DNA of 18,157 nt, taken from contig NWUY0304947472.1 in NCBI GenBank assembly GCA_004151065.3, positions 15,473-33,629 of the forward strand. Direction: 5' to 3'. Both the position numbers and the translations under genes were made by a program. Shown piece after piece: positions 1 through 8,200 of the stretch (the first letter of the stretch is position 1; every line of letters begins with the position of its first letter). The notes beneath the pieces are model-generated. The model did not search any database, was not told the origin of the DNA, and saw only the letters and a list, made by a program, of their open reading frames with translations. This stretch comes from Larix sibirica. Its lineage: Eukaryota > Streptophyta > Pinopsida > Pinales > Pinaceae.

Positions 1-4
1 TGCG

Positions 5-69
5 CTCTGGTAAAACAGGAACAAGATGGAAATTTGAAACCTCTGGTAAAACAGGAACAAGATGGAAAT
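5..69. repeat. 29-bp direct repeat, two copies
   Basis: Positions 5-33 and 41-69 are identical 29-mers beginning CTCTGGTAAAACAGG, separated by 7 bases (36-bp period). No coding function is apparent. It is the first of several unrelated local duplications packed into the first kilobase. The repeat may continue to the left of the window. Confidence 0.9.
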
Positions 70-455
70 ACGAATCCTGATTAAAAACTGATGAATGTGA
101 AAAATAACAACAGCAAACAATAAGATAAAATCACTATAACAAGAATGGTAGCAAACAACTTTACCCCGTGATTTTTATCCCCCAAAAAAGGCGGTGTATT
201 GACAGTGGAGTGAATGTCTGGGTACAGGTCCAGAGAGATGATGAAACCCACATTGATGTTAATTAAATCCGCATTGATGGATTTAGATTCACACCACAGT
301 AAAGTGTCACTTGACAAGGCCGCATTCTGAAACAAATTGTTGAACAATAAAATGGATGGAAGAAATCTGTGGCCAGCGACGGGTTTCTTGGCAGAACTTC
401 ACCCATCAGACGGATGAAACACGCAACTGCATATTAAATTGAGAAATTGGGTCTT

Positions 456-580
456 CAACTCACATCTGCATAACACCTATTGAATGCAACTCACATCTGC
501 ATAACACATATTGAATGCAGGGAATAGACACCCTTCAACTCACATCTGCATAAACACACATTGAATGTAGCGAATAGACA
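456..580. repeat. Three-copy tandem repeat, units of 31-45 bp
   Basis: Three copies of a unit beginning CAACTCACATCTGCATAA start at 456, 487 and 536. Copies 2 and 3 carry an extra GGAATAGACA / CGAATAGACA tail (521-530, 571-580) that copy 1 lacks. The core reads CAACTCACATCTGCATAA-CAC-ATTGAATG with a few substitutions. This is non-coding and looks like slippage or unequal exchange. Confidence 0.88.
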
Positions 581-609
581 TGAAAAATATAATATAATGT
601 AAATGTCCT

Positions 610-777
610 GATTCACTCACAGACTCCAACACTGGAGATCTTGCAACTGTACAAGAGCGAGATACGACGATGTAAAACCCTCCTGGGCTAATGATTCACT
701 CACAGGCCCCAACACTGGAGATCTTGCAACTGTACAAGAGCAAGATACGACGATGTAAAACCCTCCTGGGCTAATGA
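610..777. repeat. 83-bp tandem duplication
   Basis: Two head-to-tail copies, 610-692 and 693-775, both begin GATTCACTCACAG and end CTCCTGGGCTAAT. They differ at very few sites (for example AGACTCC against AGGCCCC, and AGCGAG against AGCAAG), and all of these are transitions. The high identity suggests a fairly recent event. The minus-strand open frames across it are repetitive artefacts with no recognisable protein. Confidence 0.92.
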
Positions 778-848
778 CAGGGCAAAGGAGTCTGGATGGC
801 GCTCGTAGAGACAAGACGCGGGGAAAGAAGGCCAGCAATTAATGGAAT

Positions 849-910
849 AACCTGGCATGAAGTTGAACTTCGACTTGGCAACCTGGTATGAAATTAAATT
901 TGGACGTGAC
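849..910. repeat. 31-bp tandem duplication, diverged
   Basis: Copies 849-879 (AACCTGGCATGAAGTTGAAC...) and 880-910 (AACCTGGTATGAAATTAAAT...) abut exactly. Most differences are C-to-T or G-to-A, as expected from decay of methylated plant DNA. Confidence 0.75.
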
Positions 911-923
911 AAATACTGAAGCG

Positions 924-1012
924 ACGTGGCTGGATTCCATTCCCTCAATGAGTGAGGAATCCAGCTACAGTTGTATCAAACATCTTACGCTGTTTAAATG
1001 CCTACGGTGTAA
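924..1012 (+). repeat. 89-bp dispersed repeat, copy 1
   Basis: This 89-bp block, from ACGTGGCTGG to CCTACGGTGTAA, recurs without gaps at 1596-1684 with four substitutions. At three of the four, this copy has TG where copy 2 has CG, which is the mark of deamination at methylated CpG. It contains the inverted repeat GGATTCC...GGAATCC (932-962), whose inner stem is damaged here. The two copies flank 583 bp, so they could be terminal repeats of a small element, but no primer-binding site or polypurine tract was found between them. Confidence 0.85.
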
Positions 1013-1593
1013 TTATGGACTATCATAAAGTGTTCATTTAATTAATATTGATATTGTCATATATTATTGTTTTATTATATTACATCGGATGTGGATGATT
1101 TTCTAGATCCCAAAGCATACGAGGAGTCAATCCAAGAAACCACCACTCCCCACCACATGGCTCCTCCTCGATCGACCTGCCATGCAAATTAATGCTCACC
1201 CTTCACGATGCTTGAGGCTTTTATGAGGTTGGTCATTCAAGCTCTTCGCAAAGCTATATGCGTTACCATGGCAACCATTCCATCTCAATGCAAATTTATG
1301 GCCTTCTGGAAGGTCGTTTCCGGGCTATTTGACAAAGTTTGTTACCATGTTTTGAAGTTGTGCAATGGAAATTCAGCCAGTGCTTTCCTACTATGTTTGG
1401 TTGGTCGCTCGTTCAGTGCATGTCATAGGATCCTCGTGTAACGTACCCAAAATTTGTAAAAATTTAAAATTTTTCTAAGTGGTCTTTTTCCCTTTCCAAA
1501 GGGTCTAATCGTCATTTAAAATGCTTTGCAGAATTATAAATATATAATCAGTATCTAAATTTCTATTTAATAAAAGTGACATGTAATGCTTCA
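1013..1593. other. Spacer between the 89-bp repeats, no gene seen
   Basis: AT-rich flanks (1020-1080, 1440-1590) surround a more balanced stretch at about 1085-1440. That stretch holds a 77-codon plus-strand frame (1208-1441) that matches no family I recognise and has no supporting context. I do not call it a gene. Confidence 0.5.
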
Positions 1594-1595
1594 NN
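1594..1595. other. Assembly gap or ambiguous bases (NN)
   Basis: Two undetermined bases sit directly before copy 2 of the 89-bp repeat. A two-base gap abutting a duplicated block suggests a contig join, so the spacing between the two copies, and the duplication itself, should be treated with caution. Confidence 0.95.
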
Positions 1596-1684
1596 ACGTG
1601 GCTGGATTCCATTCGCTCAATGAGCGAGGAATCCAGCTACAGTTGTATCAAACATCTTACGCTGTTTAAACGCCTACGGCGTAA
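1596..1684 (+). repeat. 89-bp dispersed repeat, copy 2, with intact hairpin
   Basis: This is the second copy of the block at 924-1012. It keeps the CpG sites and an almost perfect hairpin at 1604-1634: GGATTCC pairs with GGAATCC, and CGCTCA pairs with TGAGCG around a one-base centre. A second small inverted repeat, TTACGC...GCGTAA, lies near its end. It is probably closer to the ancestral sequence than copy 1. Confidence 0.85.
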
Positions 1685-1803
1685 CAAGCATAATATATAT
1701 GAACAATACTATCAAAATCACAATATATGTCAAATATACAACTCAAGTCAAAATAAAAGTCAAATATATACATGTTTTCAATAACTGCTCCGAGCTAGCA
1801 GGT

Positions 1804-1919
1804 CCACCACCGGAGACAAAGGCATCAATAACTCCACCAGCACAGCCAGAGGCATCGGTACCTCCAACAATAGAGCTAGAGGCGTCAATACCTCCACCAA
1901 CAAAGCTAGAGACAAAATG
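1804..1919. repeat. 30-bp tandem repeat, four copies (10-codon period)
   Basis: Units start at 1804, 1834, 1864 and 1894, each opening CCACC or CCAAC. On the plus strand they read as the degenerate decapeptides PPPETKASIT / PPAQPEASVP / PTIELEASIP / PPTKLETK. On the minus strand they read as Gly/Ser/Asp-rich units such as GGIDASSS. A period divisible by three suggests that this was coding. Because the region to its right is a decayed minus-strand gene, the Gly/Ser/Asp reading as the tail of that gene is at least as likely as a plus-strand gene at 1699-2043. Confidence 0.75.
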
Positions 1920-1987
1920 TAGAAATAAGCATATGAAACATCAATACCTACACTATATAAAATGTAGAAACAAACATATGAAACATC
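1914..1987. repeat. 29-bp direct repeat, 45-bp spacing
   Basis: Copies 1914-1942 and 1959-1987 share AAAATGTAGAAA-AA-CATATGAAACATC with two substitutions. The 45-bp offset is a multiple of three, which again fits a former coding repeat next to the 30-bp units. Confidence 0.8.
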
Positions 1988-2399
1988 TCTCCGTGAGGAT
2001 CTATAACACTCGATGCAACTATTGTAACTATCAAACTAACTAATAGTGTAGGAGGTGATGGAGAGTCGTATCAGGGGGTTCACTATATGAATCAAGGACA
2101 TAGTGTGTGCATTCATATGAAATTGAATAATACCCCTAATTTCACTAGATATTGAGGAATGCCTCTAAAAATCCTTTTGTTGATCTCACATGGTAGAATA
2201 TCAAATCCCCCAATATGAACCAACAAAGTAGAATATTTCCTACTAGGTTCAAACACCTTGTGTGGGTCTACTATTGTGAAGGAGACGACAGTCATTCTAC
2301 TCGGTGTGGAGGAGAGGGTGGTTGATGAACCTATGGAGAAGATGGCGGGAGTCATATTGGTGAGAAGGACAGGGTTGTCAATCAACCTATGGAATAGGA

Positions 2400-2600
2400 G
2401 GTGGTGGTGGGTCGTCTTGGTGAGGAGGATATGGTGGTTGGTTAGCTCCGTCGAGAGGAGGATGAGATGGAGGAGGTGGTGGTGGTGGTGGGTTGGCTCC
2501 ACTAGAAGGAGGACGAGGTGGTGGAGAAGGAGGAGTACCACCACCCTCATCATCAGAATCTGAAGAGATATGAGAAGGCCTCCACCCCTATAGTAGGCTG
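2400..2600 (-). other. Proline-rich linker remnant
   Basis: On the minus strand one frame reads SDDEGGGTPPSPPPRPPSSG, then a run of eight prolines, then SHPPLDGANQPPYPPHQ, before a TAG. On the plus strand the same bases appear as a (GGT/GGA)n low-complexity run. The acidic patch followed by polyproline fits a disordered linker in the decayed gene. The alternative is simple triplet expansion. Confidence 0.5.
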
Positions 2601-2799
2601 GTGGCACCAACAATATGATGCATCAATGATGCTATATTATGTGGGAGTTTCCAATCCCTCCCAGAGGATTGGGTCCCTTAGGATCTGGTTTCCTAAATAG
2701 GGCACACTCCACCTTGGGCCAACAATGCAGATAATCAATCTACCACCTCTTGATGGGATCTATTATTTGGCCTACATCACGGGTTTGGTCTCTGTAACC

Positions 2800-2851
2800 G
2801 AGGCACCTCCTTAACCTCATCCATGTCCTCATCTTATTGGGGAGGTGCCTC
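2800..2851. repeat. Perfect 11-bp inverted repeat
   Basis: GAGGCACCTCC (2800-2810) and GGAGGTGCCTC (2841-2851) are exact reverse complements separated by 30 bases. They lie inside the acidic part of the decayed minus-strand gene and may be chance or a structural remnant. Confidence 0.6.
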
Positions 2852-3516
2852 CCCAACATAAGTGTCGATATATACAAATTAATTCAAAACAATAATTAGA
2901 CAATTTAAAGAAAAATATTATAATCGATTACATATGCATTAAGTTAGACAATAAAATGTGACTATATTAATCAAAACATAACACTAATATTACCTATGTT
3001 ATCTAGTGGCTCATCCTAGGTAAATAGAATGTTGGGACACCCTCACAAATCCATCCATGCATATGGGTACAACACAAGATCCATGGTGTGATCCTCCTCA
3101 CTAGCAAGCAACTCCAATGTTTATGTAGTGATCCTACTCGGGAGCTCTGTTTGGCCCTTCCTGGGAAACATCTACCCCCACATGTGCATCTACACCTTGG
3201 TCATTTAGGTGGTCAAATGACGCCCAAGTGACTAAAAACCTCTCAAAAAGCAAACAAAACAACTCAAAAACAAATGAGGAGCGTGTCCTCCCATCAAACA
3301 TGGCACGAAAATGATACATAGCAAATGAAAATTATTGCAAAAAAATGGTAGATCACCTAATTCATCGGGGACTCTGCACTAAAGAATCAACATAATATAA
3401 TAAAGGGCAACTAATGCATTGCCCATCAGTATTATAGTGGGCCACTATCGTGGCTAAAAGCGAGAGGCACCCAACCTACTATGCACTAAAAGAAGCTATG
3501 TGCAATTGGCCATAAG

Positions 3517-3927
3517 CTACCTATACGTTATCAAGGGTAGTGGTAGCCTGACTAACATATAGTTGAACATGTGCTCTCTCTGATTCATTGTTGCAATGCC
3601 AAGTGTGACATCGGGGAAATGGGAAAAATCCTCCCCTCTCCTATATAGCTTGGTAATTAAATAAATGTCCTTTTCTATGGGTTGGAACCGTAGATTAGGA
3701 CCCACCCTTAATGCCTGTCGACACTGATCCCAACAATGGATCAACAACCTCAGTATCAACGATGTAGCCTCCTCATAATACTTGAGGATGCAAATAATAC
3801 ATAAAAGTACACGCATATGTGGTGTAATAGGGCAAGGGAGCAAATCCCTCTCCCTTTCTCGGGCCTCCCACTCTCGTAGAACATTGTACAAGTTGAGTCG
3901 TTGTTGTTGGTCCTGTTGATGCACTCA
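3517..3927 (-). pseudogene. Longest surviving open segment of the decayed gene
   Basis: The frame opens after a TGA at 3927-3925 and runs 135 codons to a stop at 3517. A GTG, not an ATG, is its first possible start, so it is an internal gene piece and not a complete eukaryotic CDS. It is Gln-rich at first (HQQDQQQRLN), then charged (REWEARERERD), then Leu/Cys-rich (RVLLCIICILKYYEEA), and then has the RFQPIEKD / LYRRGEDF part. It shows no signal peptide. The amino-acid order looks like a genuine protein. The product is unidentified. Confidence 0.45.
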
Positions 3928-4149
3928 TTGCTCTTGTCTCTTATTCACATATACGTTTCGTTATAAACATAGACACATACGCATATATGCATACTTAAAA
4001 CATAAAAAAAGAAAACAATTAAACTACATTTTTATTCATCATAACCAAAAAATAATTTATTTTTTCTCAAATCAAATCACAAACATAACTGGTGCACCTA
4101 CAAAACAGTAACACATCGTTTGCATGCTTTATGACATAATCACATCACT

Positions 4150-5165
4150 AATGGTGCTTTTTAAAATAGAATCTCATCGCCTGCGATGCTCTAACATTAA
4201 TATATGTTTTTTTGATTTGTATAGTGTCAATGCGTTGTATATAACATACGCATTTCCCTGATGGGTTAGTATATATAAAGCACCGATCTTTTAAAATACT
4301 ATGTTCATTATTTTGTCAGTGCATTGAATATATATAAATGCATAGATAGTGGTGTGCCAGTATATATATATAGAGCACCAATAATGTTGAAAAAAAAAAT
4401 GAAAAAAAAATGTTCACTACAAGGTGCTCTTTATATATACCAACGCACGGGATTTGGTGAGTCAATATATTTAAATAACACCATTTTGTTAAAAAAAGTT
4501 CTATGGTTTTAGTGGCAGCGCGTTTAGTTCACCCAAATGCATCGTTGACCTAAAGTTTTTGTTATGTATGTGGTGCTCTTTATATATACAGGTACACCAG
4601 TTCCAGTGCCTCTATATATTTATATAGCACTGCATTTCTTAAAAAATGTTTATGGTTTCAAGGCAATGCGTTTAGTTTACTCAAATGCACCGTGGACATT
4701 TTTTTGTTTGTTTCCTAAGCGGTGCTCTGTAAATATATTAACGCATCACAATGTCAATGTGTCTATATATTTAAAGAGCATCATTTTTTTAAAATATTGT
4801 TTATGGATTCAAATTGGTGCATTTTGTTTACTAAGACGCACCATGGACTTTGAATATTTTTGTTTACTAAAGAGTGCCCTGTATATATAATGATGCATTG
4901 TTAACGGTGTGAATATATTTACAAAGCACCACTTTGTTTAAAAAATTAATTTAATGGTGTCAATGGTGGAGCATTTCATTTCCTCCAACGCACCGTGTCC
5001 ATAATTTTTTTTTTTAACTAATTGGTGCTCTTTAAATATACCAATTCATCATCAATGGCGCATCATTGTATTTATAAAGCACCACATGTTTTTAAAAATT
5101 ATTTGAAGGTTTCAACTTCTATGCATTACATTTTTTATAACGCACTGACGATGGTGCGTGAATGT
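4150..5165. repeat. ~150-bp tandem array built from inverted-repeat units
   Basis: Five regular units start with GGTGCTCT or a variant at 4423, 4572, 4721, 4873 and 5024 (spacings 149, 149, 152, 151). Less regular units precede them from about 4150. Each unit has the same order: GGTGCTCTTTATATATAC; about 25 variable bases; its approximate inverse ATATATTTAAA-AGCACC; a T/A run; TATGGTTTCAA; a second imperfect inverted repeat (GCGTTTAGTTTACTCAAATGC); CACCGTGGAC; and a T run. Each unit could therefore fold into two hairpins. There is no coding capacity; the frames inside are TATA-driven artefacts. It could be a satellite-like array or the subterminal repeat region of a transposon. Confidence 0.85.
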
Positions 5166-6100
5166 TGAAATTCGGCCCTCGTTATCAATGAGCTTTGTGT
5201 TTACACACATTGTACTGATAATATGGTGTGAGCCAAGCTTATGACATGCACCACGCAAAATTTTTAATTTTTTAATTAAAAATAACAAATTTAAGTGAAA
5301 ATTTAGTATTTAATCTGCTAAAGAAATAAATGACAAGGTAATCAAGATAATACTGGGACTCTTACCTACCTGGTAGGCATGATTTCCACGTACACAACGA
5401 ATGATGTTTTCCACCGGTTTGAAAAAAATCCAATTAACTAATGAACCAAACCACGGGAGAAATCCAACAACAAATGAGCATCACATGTGGGGGGCATGAA
5501 GCAGAGAGTATCACATCATCACTTAGGTGGTCCTAGGAGGTCTGTTGCACTGAAAAATTAGTGAAATGAGTTATTCGGTGTAGTCTATTTTTTTTAAATT
5601 ACCCTATTCCATTGTGCATGAGTTAGTGGCACACTAGTGAGCCTTGTATATGGGGTGCACCAATGCACTTCTTGTTAGAGAGAGCACTGTTAGGTATTTC
5701 TATTTTTACAAAATGAAAAGATTTTTTTTAGCCGACATGTTATATTGAGTAGCGCGCATATGCATCTTCGAATTTATAATGCGTCGAGATACCTTATTGG
5801 AAAAATTGAAAATATTTTTTTATTATTTCAGTCAAGGGTGGTTTTTTTTTACATAAAGCGATGCGTGTTATCGTTCAACGCACTGGTGCATTAGTATCAT
5901 TCCCACACACCGAATAATTTTTCCAAGAAAAATAAAATGAACATATTTTCACAAATTACATCAAGCAGTTTTGACAATGGTGCTTTGTTTCATTATGCGC
6001 ACCGATGCATCTTTGATGTTAGCGCACTTGTGAACTAGGTAGATTGGGAACACCATTTTTTAAAATAATTAAAATTTGTGTTTTTATGTCTTTTGAATAG

Positions 6101-6181
6101 TGTGTTTTAATCTGTAACACGTGGGTGCATTTGTGTTTTACTTCTTAACGCAATGGTGTGTTTTACTCCGTAATGAATTGG
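6101..6181 (+). repeat. Short tandem repeat TGTGTTTTA, 25-31-bp units
   Basis: Units 6101-6131, 6132-6156 and 6157-6181 each begin TGTGTTTTA and end with a TGG or GTGCATT-type motif. This fits subterminal repetition in the right half of the candidate CACTA element. The GGTGC core is shared with the left array. Confidence 0.65.
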
Positions 6182-6344
6182 TGCTAGGAAGTAAACATTA
6201 TATAGTTTTTGAAATGGCATTGAGCTTTTTGGACTTCTGTGTGCTTCCTAATTAGGCGTACTAGTTTGTTCGTGCTTTTTACTATTTTGGTGCATTGGTG
6301 AGTCAAGTGGTGAAGCACATCAGTGCAATTTGTATGTTTATGCA

Positions 6345-6477
6345 CACTGCAAAAAAAAACTCCACTAAACCCTTCGCTTACCTCCGTCCATTAGTAGCCT
6401 CTGCTATAAATGAATAAATGGGTTTTTTTGTGAAGGGTTTGCAAAAGCCTCCACTAGAAGGTGTTTTCCTTGTAGTG
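6345..6477. mobile_element. CACTA right-end subterminal region or 133-bp mini-element
   Basis: The segment starts CACTGCAAAAAAAAAC and ends GTTTTCCTTGTAGTG, giving an imperfect inverted pair (CACTGCAA against CACTACAA). Inside, variants of CTCCACTA recur: CTCCACTAAACCC, GCCTCTGCTATA and GCCTCCACTAGA. It may be the subterminal region of the larger element or a separate miniature derivative. No 3-bp target duplication is visible (GCA against ACC). Confidence 0.4.
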
Positions 6478-6839
6478 ACCATCTCTCAATTTCCAAATAC
6501 CGTTTTTTTGTGATAGTTTTTATGTTCAACACATTTGCATCACAAGAAATTTATAAGTCATAGATGGAAATGAGTTACCACGATGTGTTTGAAAGATAGG
6601 TGCATGATTCGATGTGCACAACACCCTATATTTGTTATATTGATTATTTGACAAGTGAATGTGAATCATTTAGTGATTTATAATGAGTAAATGAGGACAA
6701 TGGCTACAAAATGCTAATCATTAAATTGAACTACTTCAATAAGATATTGATGAAAATTTCCAAGAGATAGAGACGGTACATAAACTTATTAATTCAATAA
6801 TGGGAAAAGTTATTGAACTTAGAGCACACGATAATGAGC

Positions 6840-7275
6840 CCTATCATGATTTTGTTGGTTTCACTACACAATGCATAAATTAACTAGAAGAAAGGTTGGA
6901 ATCACTAGATAAATGAGTGATTGTTATTTTAAAACTTCATGATGAGAAAGATCAAATGATGGAATCATTGAAGCAAGAGTTGTTGGAAAAGGAAATTGTG
7001 TTGTTTGCATTGGAAAGTGAAGTGACAAAAAATTGAACAAAAAAAAATCAACGTGTGATTCAACTTGTGACAAGAGTGATTTGGTTCAAAAACTTGATAG
7101 TTCTATTGATACTAGTAATTTGGTTGATGCTAATAATAATGATATATACATGTCTCTCTCATGCTATGGTACTTATAATAATGATCCCGATGATATTCAT
7201 GAAGGTGAACTTAATATTGAAGATGGTGAAATTGGTTGTTTAAGCATACAAAAGGAATTAGGTTCAAACTCATGA
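6840..7275 (+). pseudogene. Gag-like coiled-coil and 13-residue-repeat segment
   Basis: In one frame, stops at about 6882 and at 6914-6916 interrupt the sequence LEERLESLDK / VIVILKLHDEKDQMMES / LKQELLEKEIVLFALESEV, which ends at TGA 7034-7036. Spaced Leu and alternating charges fit a coiled coil. A shift at a poly-A run then opens a frame to 7275, containing the 13-residue units DSTCDKSDLVQKL and DSSIDTSNLVDAN and then an Asn/Asp/Glu-rich stretch (NNDPDDIHEGELN). The same repeat and the LH-x-K...L...LL pattern occur at 12800-13114. The role is inferred from its position before a zinc knuckle, as in retroelement Gag proteins. Confidence 0.5.
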
Positions 7276-7537
7276 ATAAAATGGGTTTTGATGGCAAAAG
7301 TTTAGGCAAAAACATGTAAGGCATCCAAACACCCAAATAGATATGTATAACGCTAAGAAACGAAGGCCACACAAACAATGGTGACATCAAATTTATAAAA
7401 CCGTAAACATCTATAGAAGATGAGTCATCTATAAATACTAGTACAACAAACTAGATGTAGAAGTGGGAGTGATATTGAAGTCATTGTGGCAGAACATGAC
7501 ATGTACATGTACAAGCTAAGTGTTGGAATTGCATCCT

Positions 7538-7579
7538 TGCAATATGTGTGGCTTTAGCAATCATGATTATCACACATGT
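7538..7579 (+). other. CCHC zinc knuckle (Gag nucleocapsid motif)
   Basis: The plus strand reads CNMCGFSNHDYHTC, an exact CX2CX4HX4C pattern (Cys codons at 7538, 7547 and 7577, His codon at 7562), followed by basic WQRK. This spacing is characteristic of the retroviral-type zinc knuckle of retrotransposon Gag, which binds the element's RNA. The frame stays open for about ten more codons and then meets TAG. It is not in frame with the upstream coiled-coil segment, so the gene is broken. Confidence 0.7.
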
Positions 7580-7856
7580 TGGCAAAGAAAAATATCAAAA
7601 CCTCACATATAGGTACATTGTGGTTGGATAGACATGCATGAACTGCATAAAGTTACTTTTATGTTAAAAATATTCTACAAGGTAAAATCCTCCAATATAC
7701 AACAAAATCTCCCACGAGAAAAGAAATGCATGAGTTGGTTGCTCTTCAAAGAATCAATTGCCATTAAGGGAAAGTTTAGAATTGTCAATTCATTTTTTGA
7801 GTCATTGTATTTCCATCTCGTAATAGTTTGTGGTAATCCAAACACCTCTTGTCATG

Positions 7857-8000
7857 GTTAAGGGTAAACCAATGAAACCCCTGATGTTGTAATAGATAAG
7901 GGTAAACCAAGGAAAACCTTGGATATGATAAATTGGTTGAGGATAACCCATTGAAAACCCATGTGATGGTTAAGGGTATGCCAAAGAAACCCTTGATATG
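7857..8000 (+). repeat. Imperfect ~35-40-bp tandem repeat, four units
   Basis: Four variants of (G)GTTAAGGGTAAACCAATGAAACCC...GATATG follow one another (about 7857-7895, 7896-7935, 7936-7967, 7968-8000). The units are diverged and of unequal length. They lie between the zinc knuckle and the polypurine tract, in the non-coding part of the element. Confidence 0.65.
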
Positions 8001-8189
8001 GAGATGATATAGTTCAAATCTTTGACCCAAAGCCATACTTATAAAAGGATGGTGTAGCTCGTGCACTTTACAAGAATGGCAACTAAAGATGCAAATGTAT
8101 ATTAAGGAGATAATTGAAGTTGATATAGAGTTTAGAAGATTGGAGATGAAGACAACTTAAACATCTAGATCGAACTACAAGTATTTGTT

Positions 8190-8200
8190 AAAGGGGAGTA
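8190..8200 (+). promoter_or_regulatory. Polypurine tract candidate
   Basis: AAAGGGGAGTA lies directly before the TG that opens the proposed 3' LTR. In LTR retroelements this purine run primes plus-strand DNA synthesis. The sequence and placement match plant Ty1-copia 3' ends (AAGGGGGAG-type). Confidence 0.55.

Larger units (their letters stand above)
1800..3927 (-). pseudogene. Decayed minus-strand gene, transposon or plant-mobile-domain-like
   Basis: Read on the minus strand, protein-like segments follow one another in different frames. First, 3924-3517 is 135 codons containing the segments CRQALRVGPNLRFQPIEKD and YLITKLYRRGEDF. Next, about 3360-3134 is an aromatic/Cys-rich part (FELFCLLFERFLVTWASFD). 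Then about 2870-2780 is acidic (DEDMDEVKEVPRLQRPNP). About 2600-2400 is an SDDEGGG run followed by a long proline-rich linker. Finally, 1910-1804 has Gly/Ser/Asp repeats. Stops and frameshifts separate the parts, so the gene is dead. The 'FQPIEKDIYLITKLYRRGEDF' style of sequence recalls proteins carried by plant transposons or the aminotransferase-like plant mobile domain, but I recognise this only in style. A captured host gene is the alternative. Confidence 0.4.
4415..6477. mobile_element. Candidate non-autonomous CACTA-type DNA transposon
   Basis: The left end is CACTACAAGG (4415-4424) and the right end is CCTTGTAGTG (6468-6477), a perfect 10-bp inverted pair matching the CACTACAAG terminus of plant CACTA (En/Spm) elements. 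The right end reads inward as CACTACAAGGAAAAC, and the adjoining 100 bases hold repeated GCCTCCACTAG-like motifs typical of CACTA subterminal repeats. The 2,063-bp interior has no long frame, so no transposase. Against the call: the flanking trinucleotides (GTT and ACC) do not form a 3-bp target duplication, and the ~150-bp array continues to the left of 4415. The true left end could therefore lie near 4095-4146, or this end may be a chance match. Confidence 0.45.

Noticed and set aside
81-347. 88-codon minus-strand frame near the left edge
   Set aside because: No recognisable motif, it overlaps non-coding repeat-like sequence, and it has no splice or promoter context. Treated as chance.
617-948. 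Two overlapping minus-strand frames of 73 and 82 codons
   Set aside because: Both end in the same peptide because they cross the 83-bp tandem duplication. They are repeat artefacts.
1208-1441. 77-codon plus-strand frame with ATG and hydrophobic C-terminal half
   Set aside because: No family resemblance, and it lies between duplicated blocks beside an assembly gap. It could be part of an unknown element, but the evidence is too thin.
4324-4890. Two plus-strand frames of 62 and 108 codons rich in Tyr/Ile
   Set aside because: They are translations of the TATATA-rich 150-bp array and carry the repeat's period.
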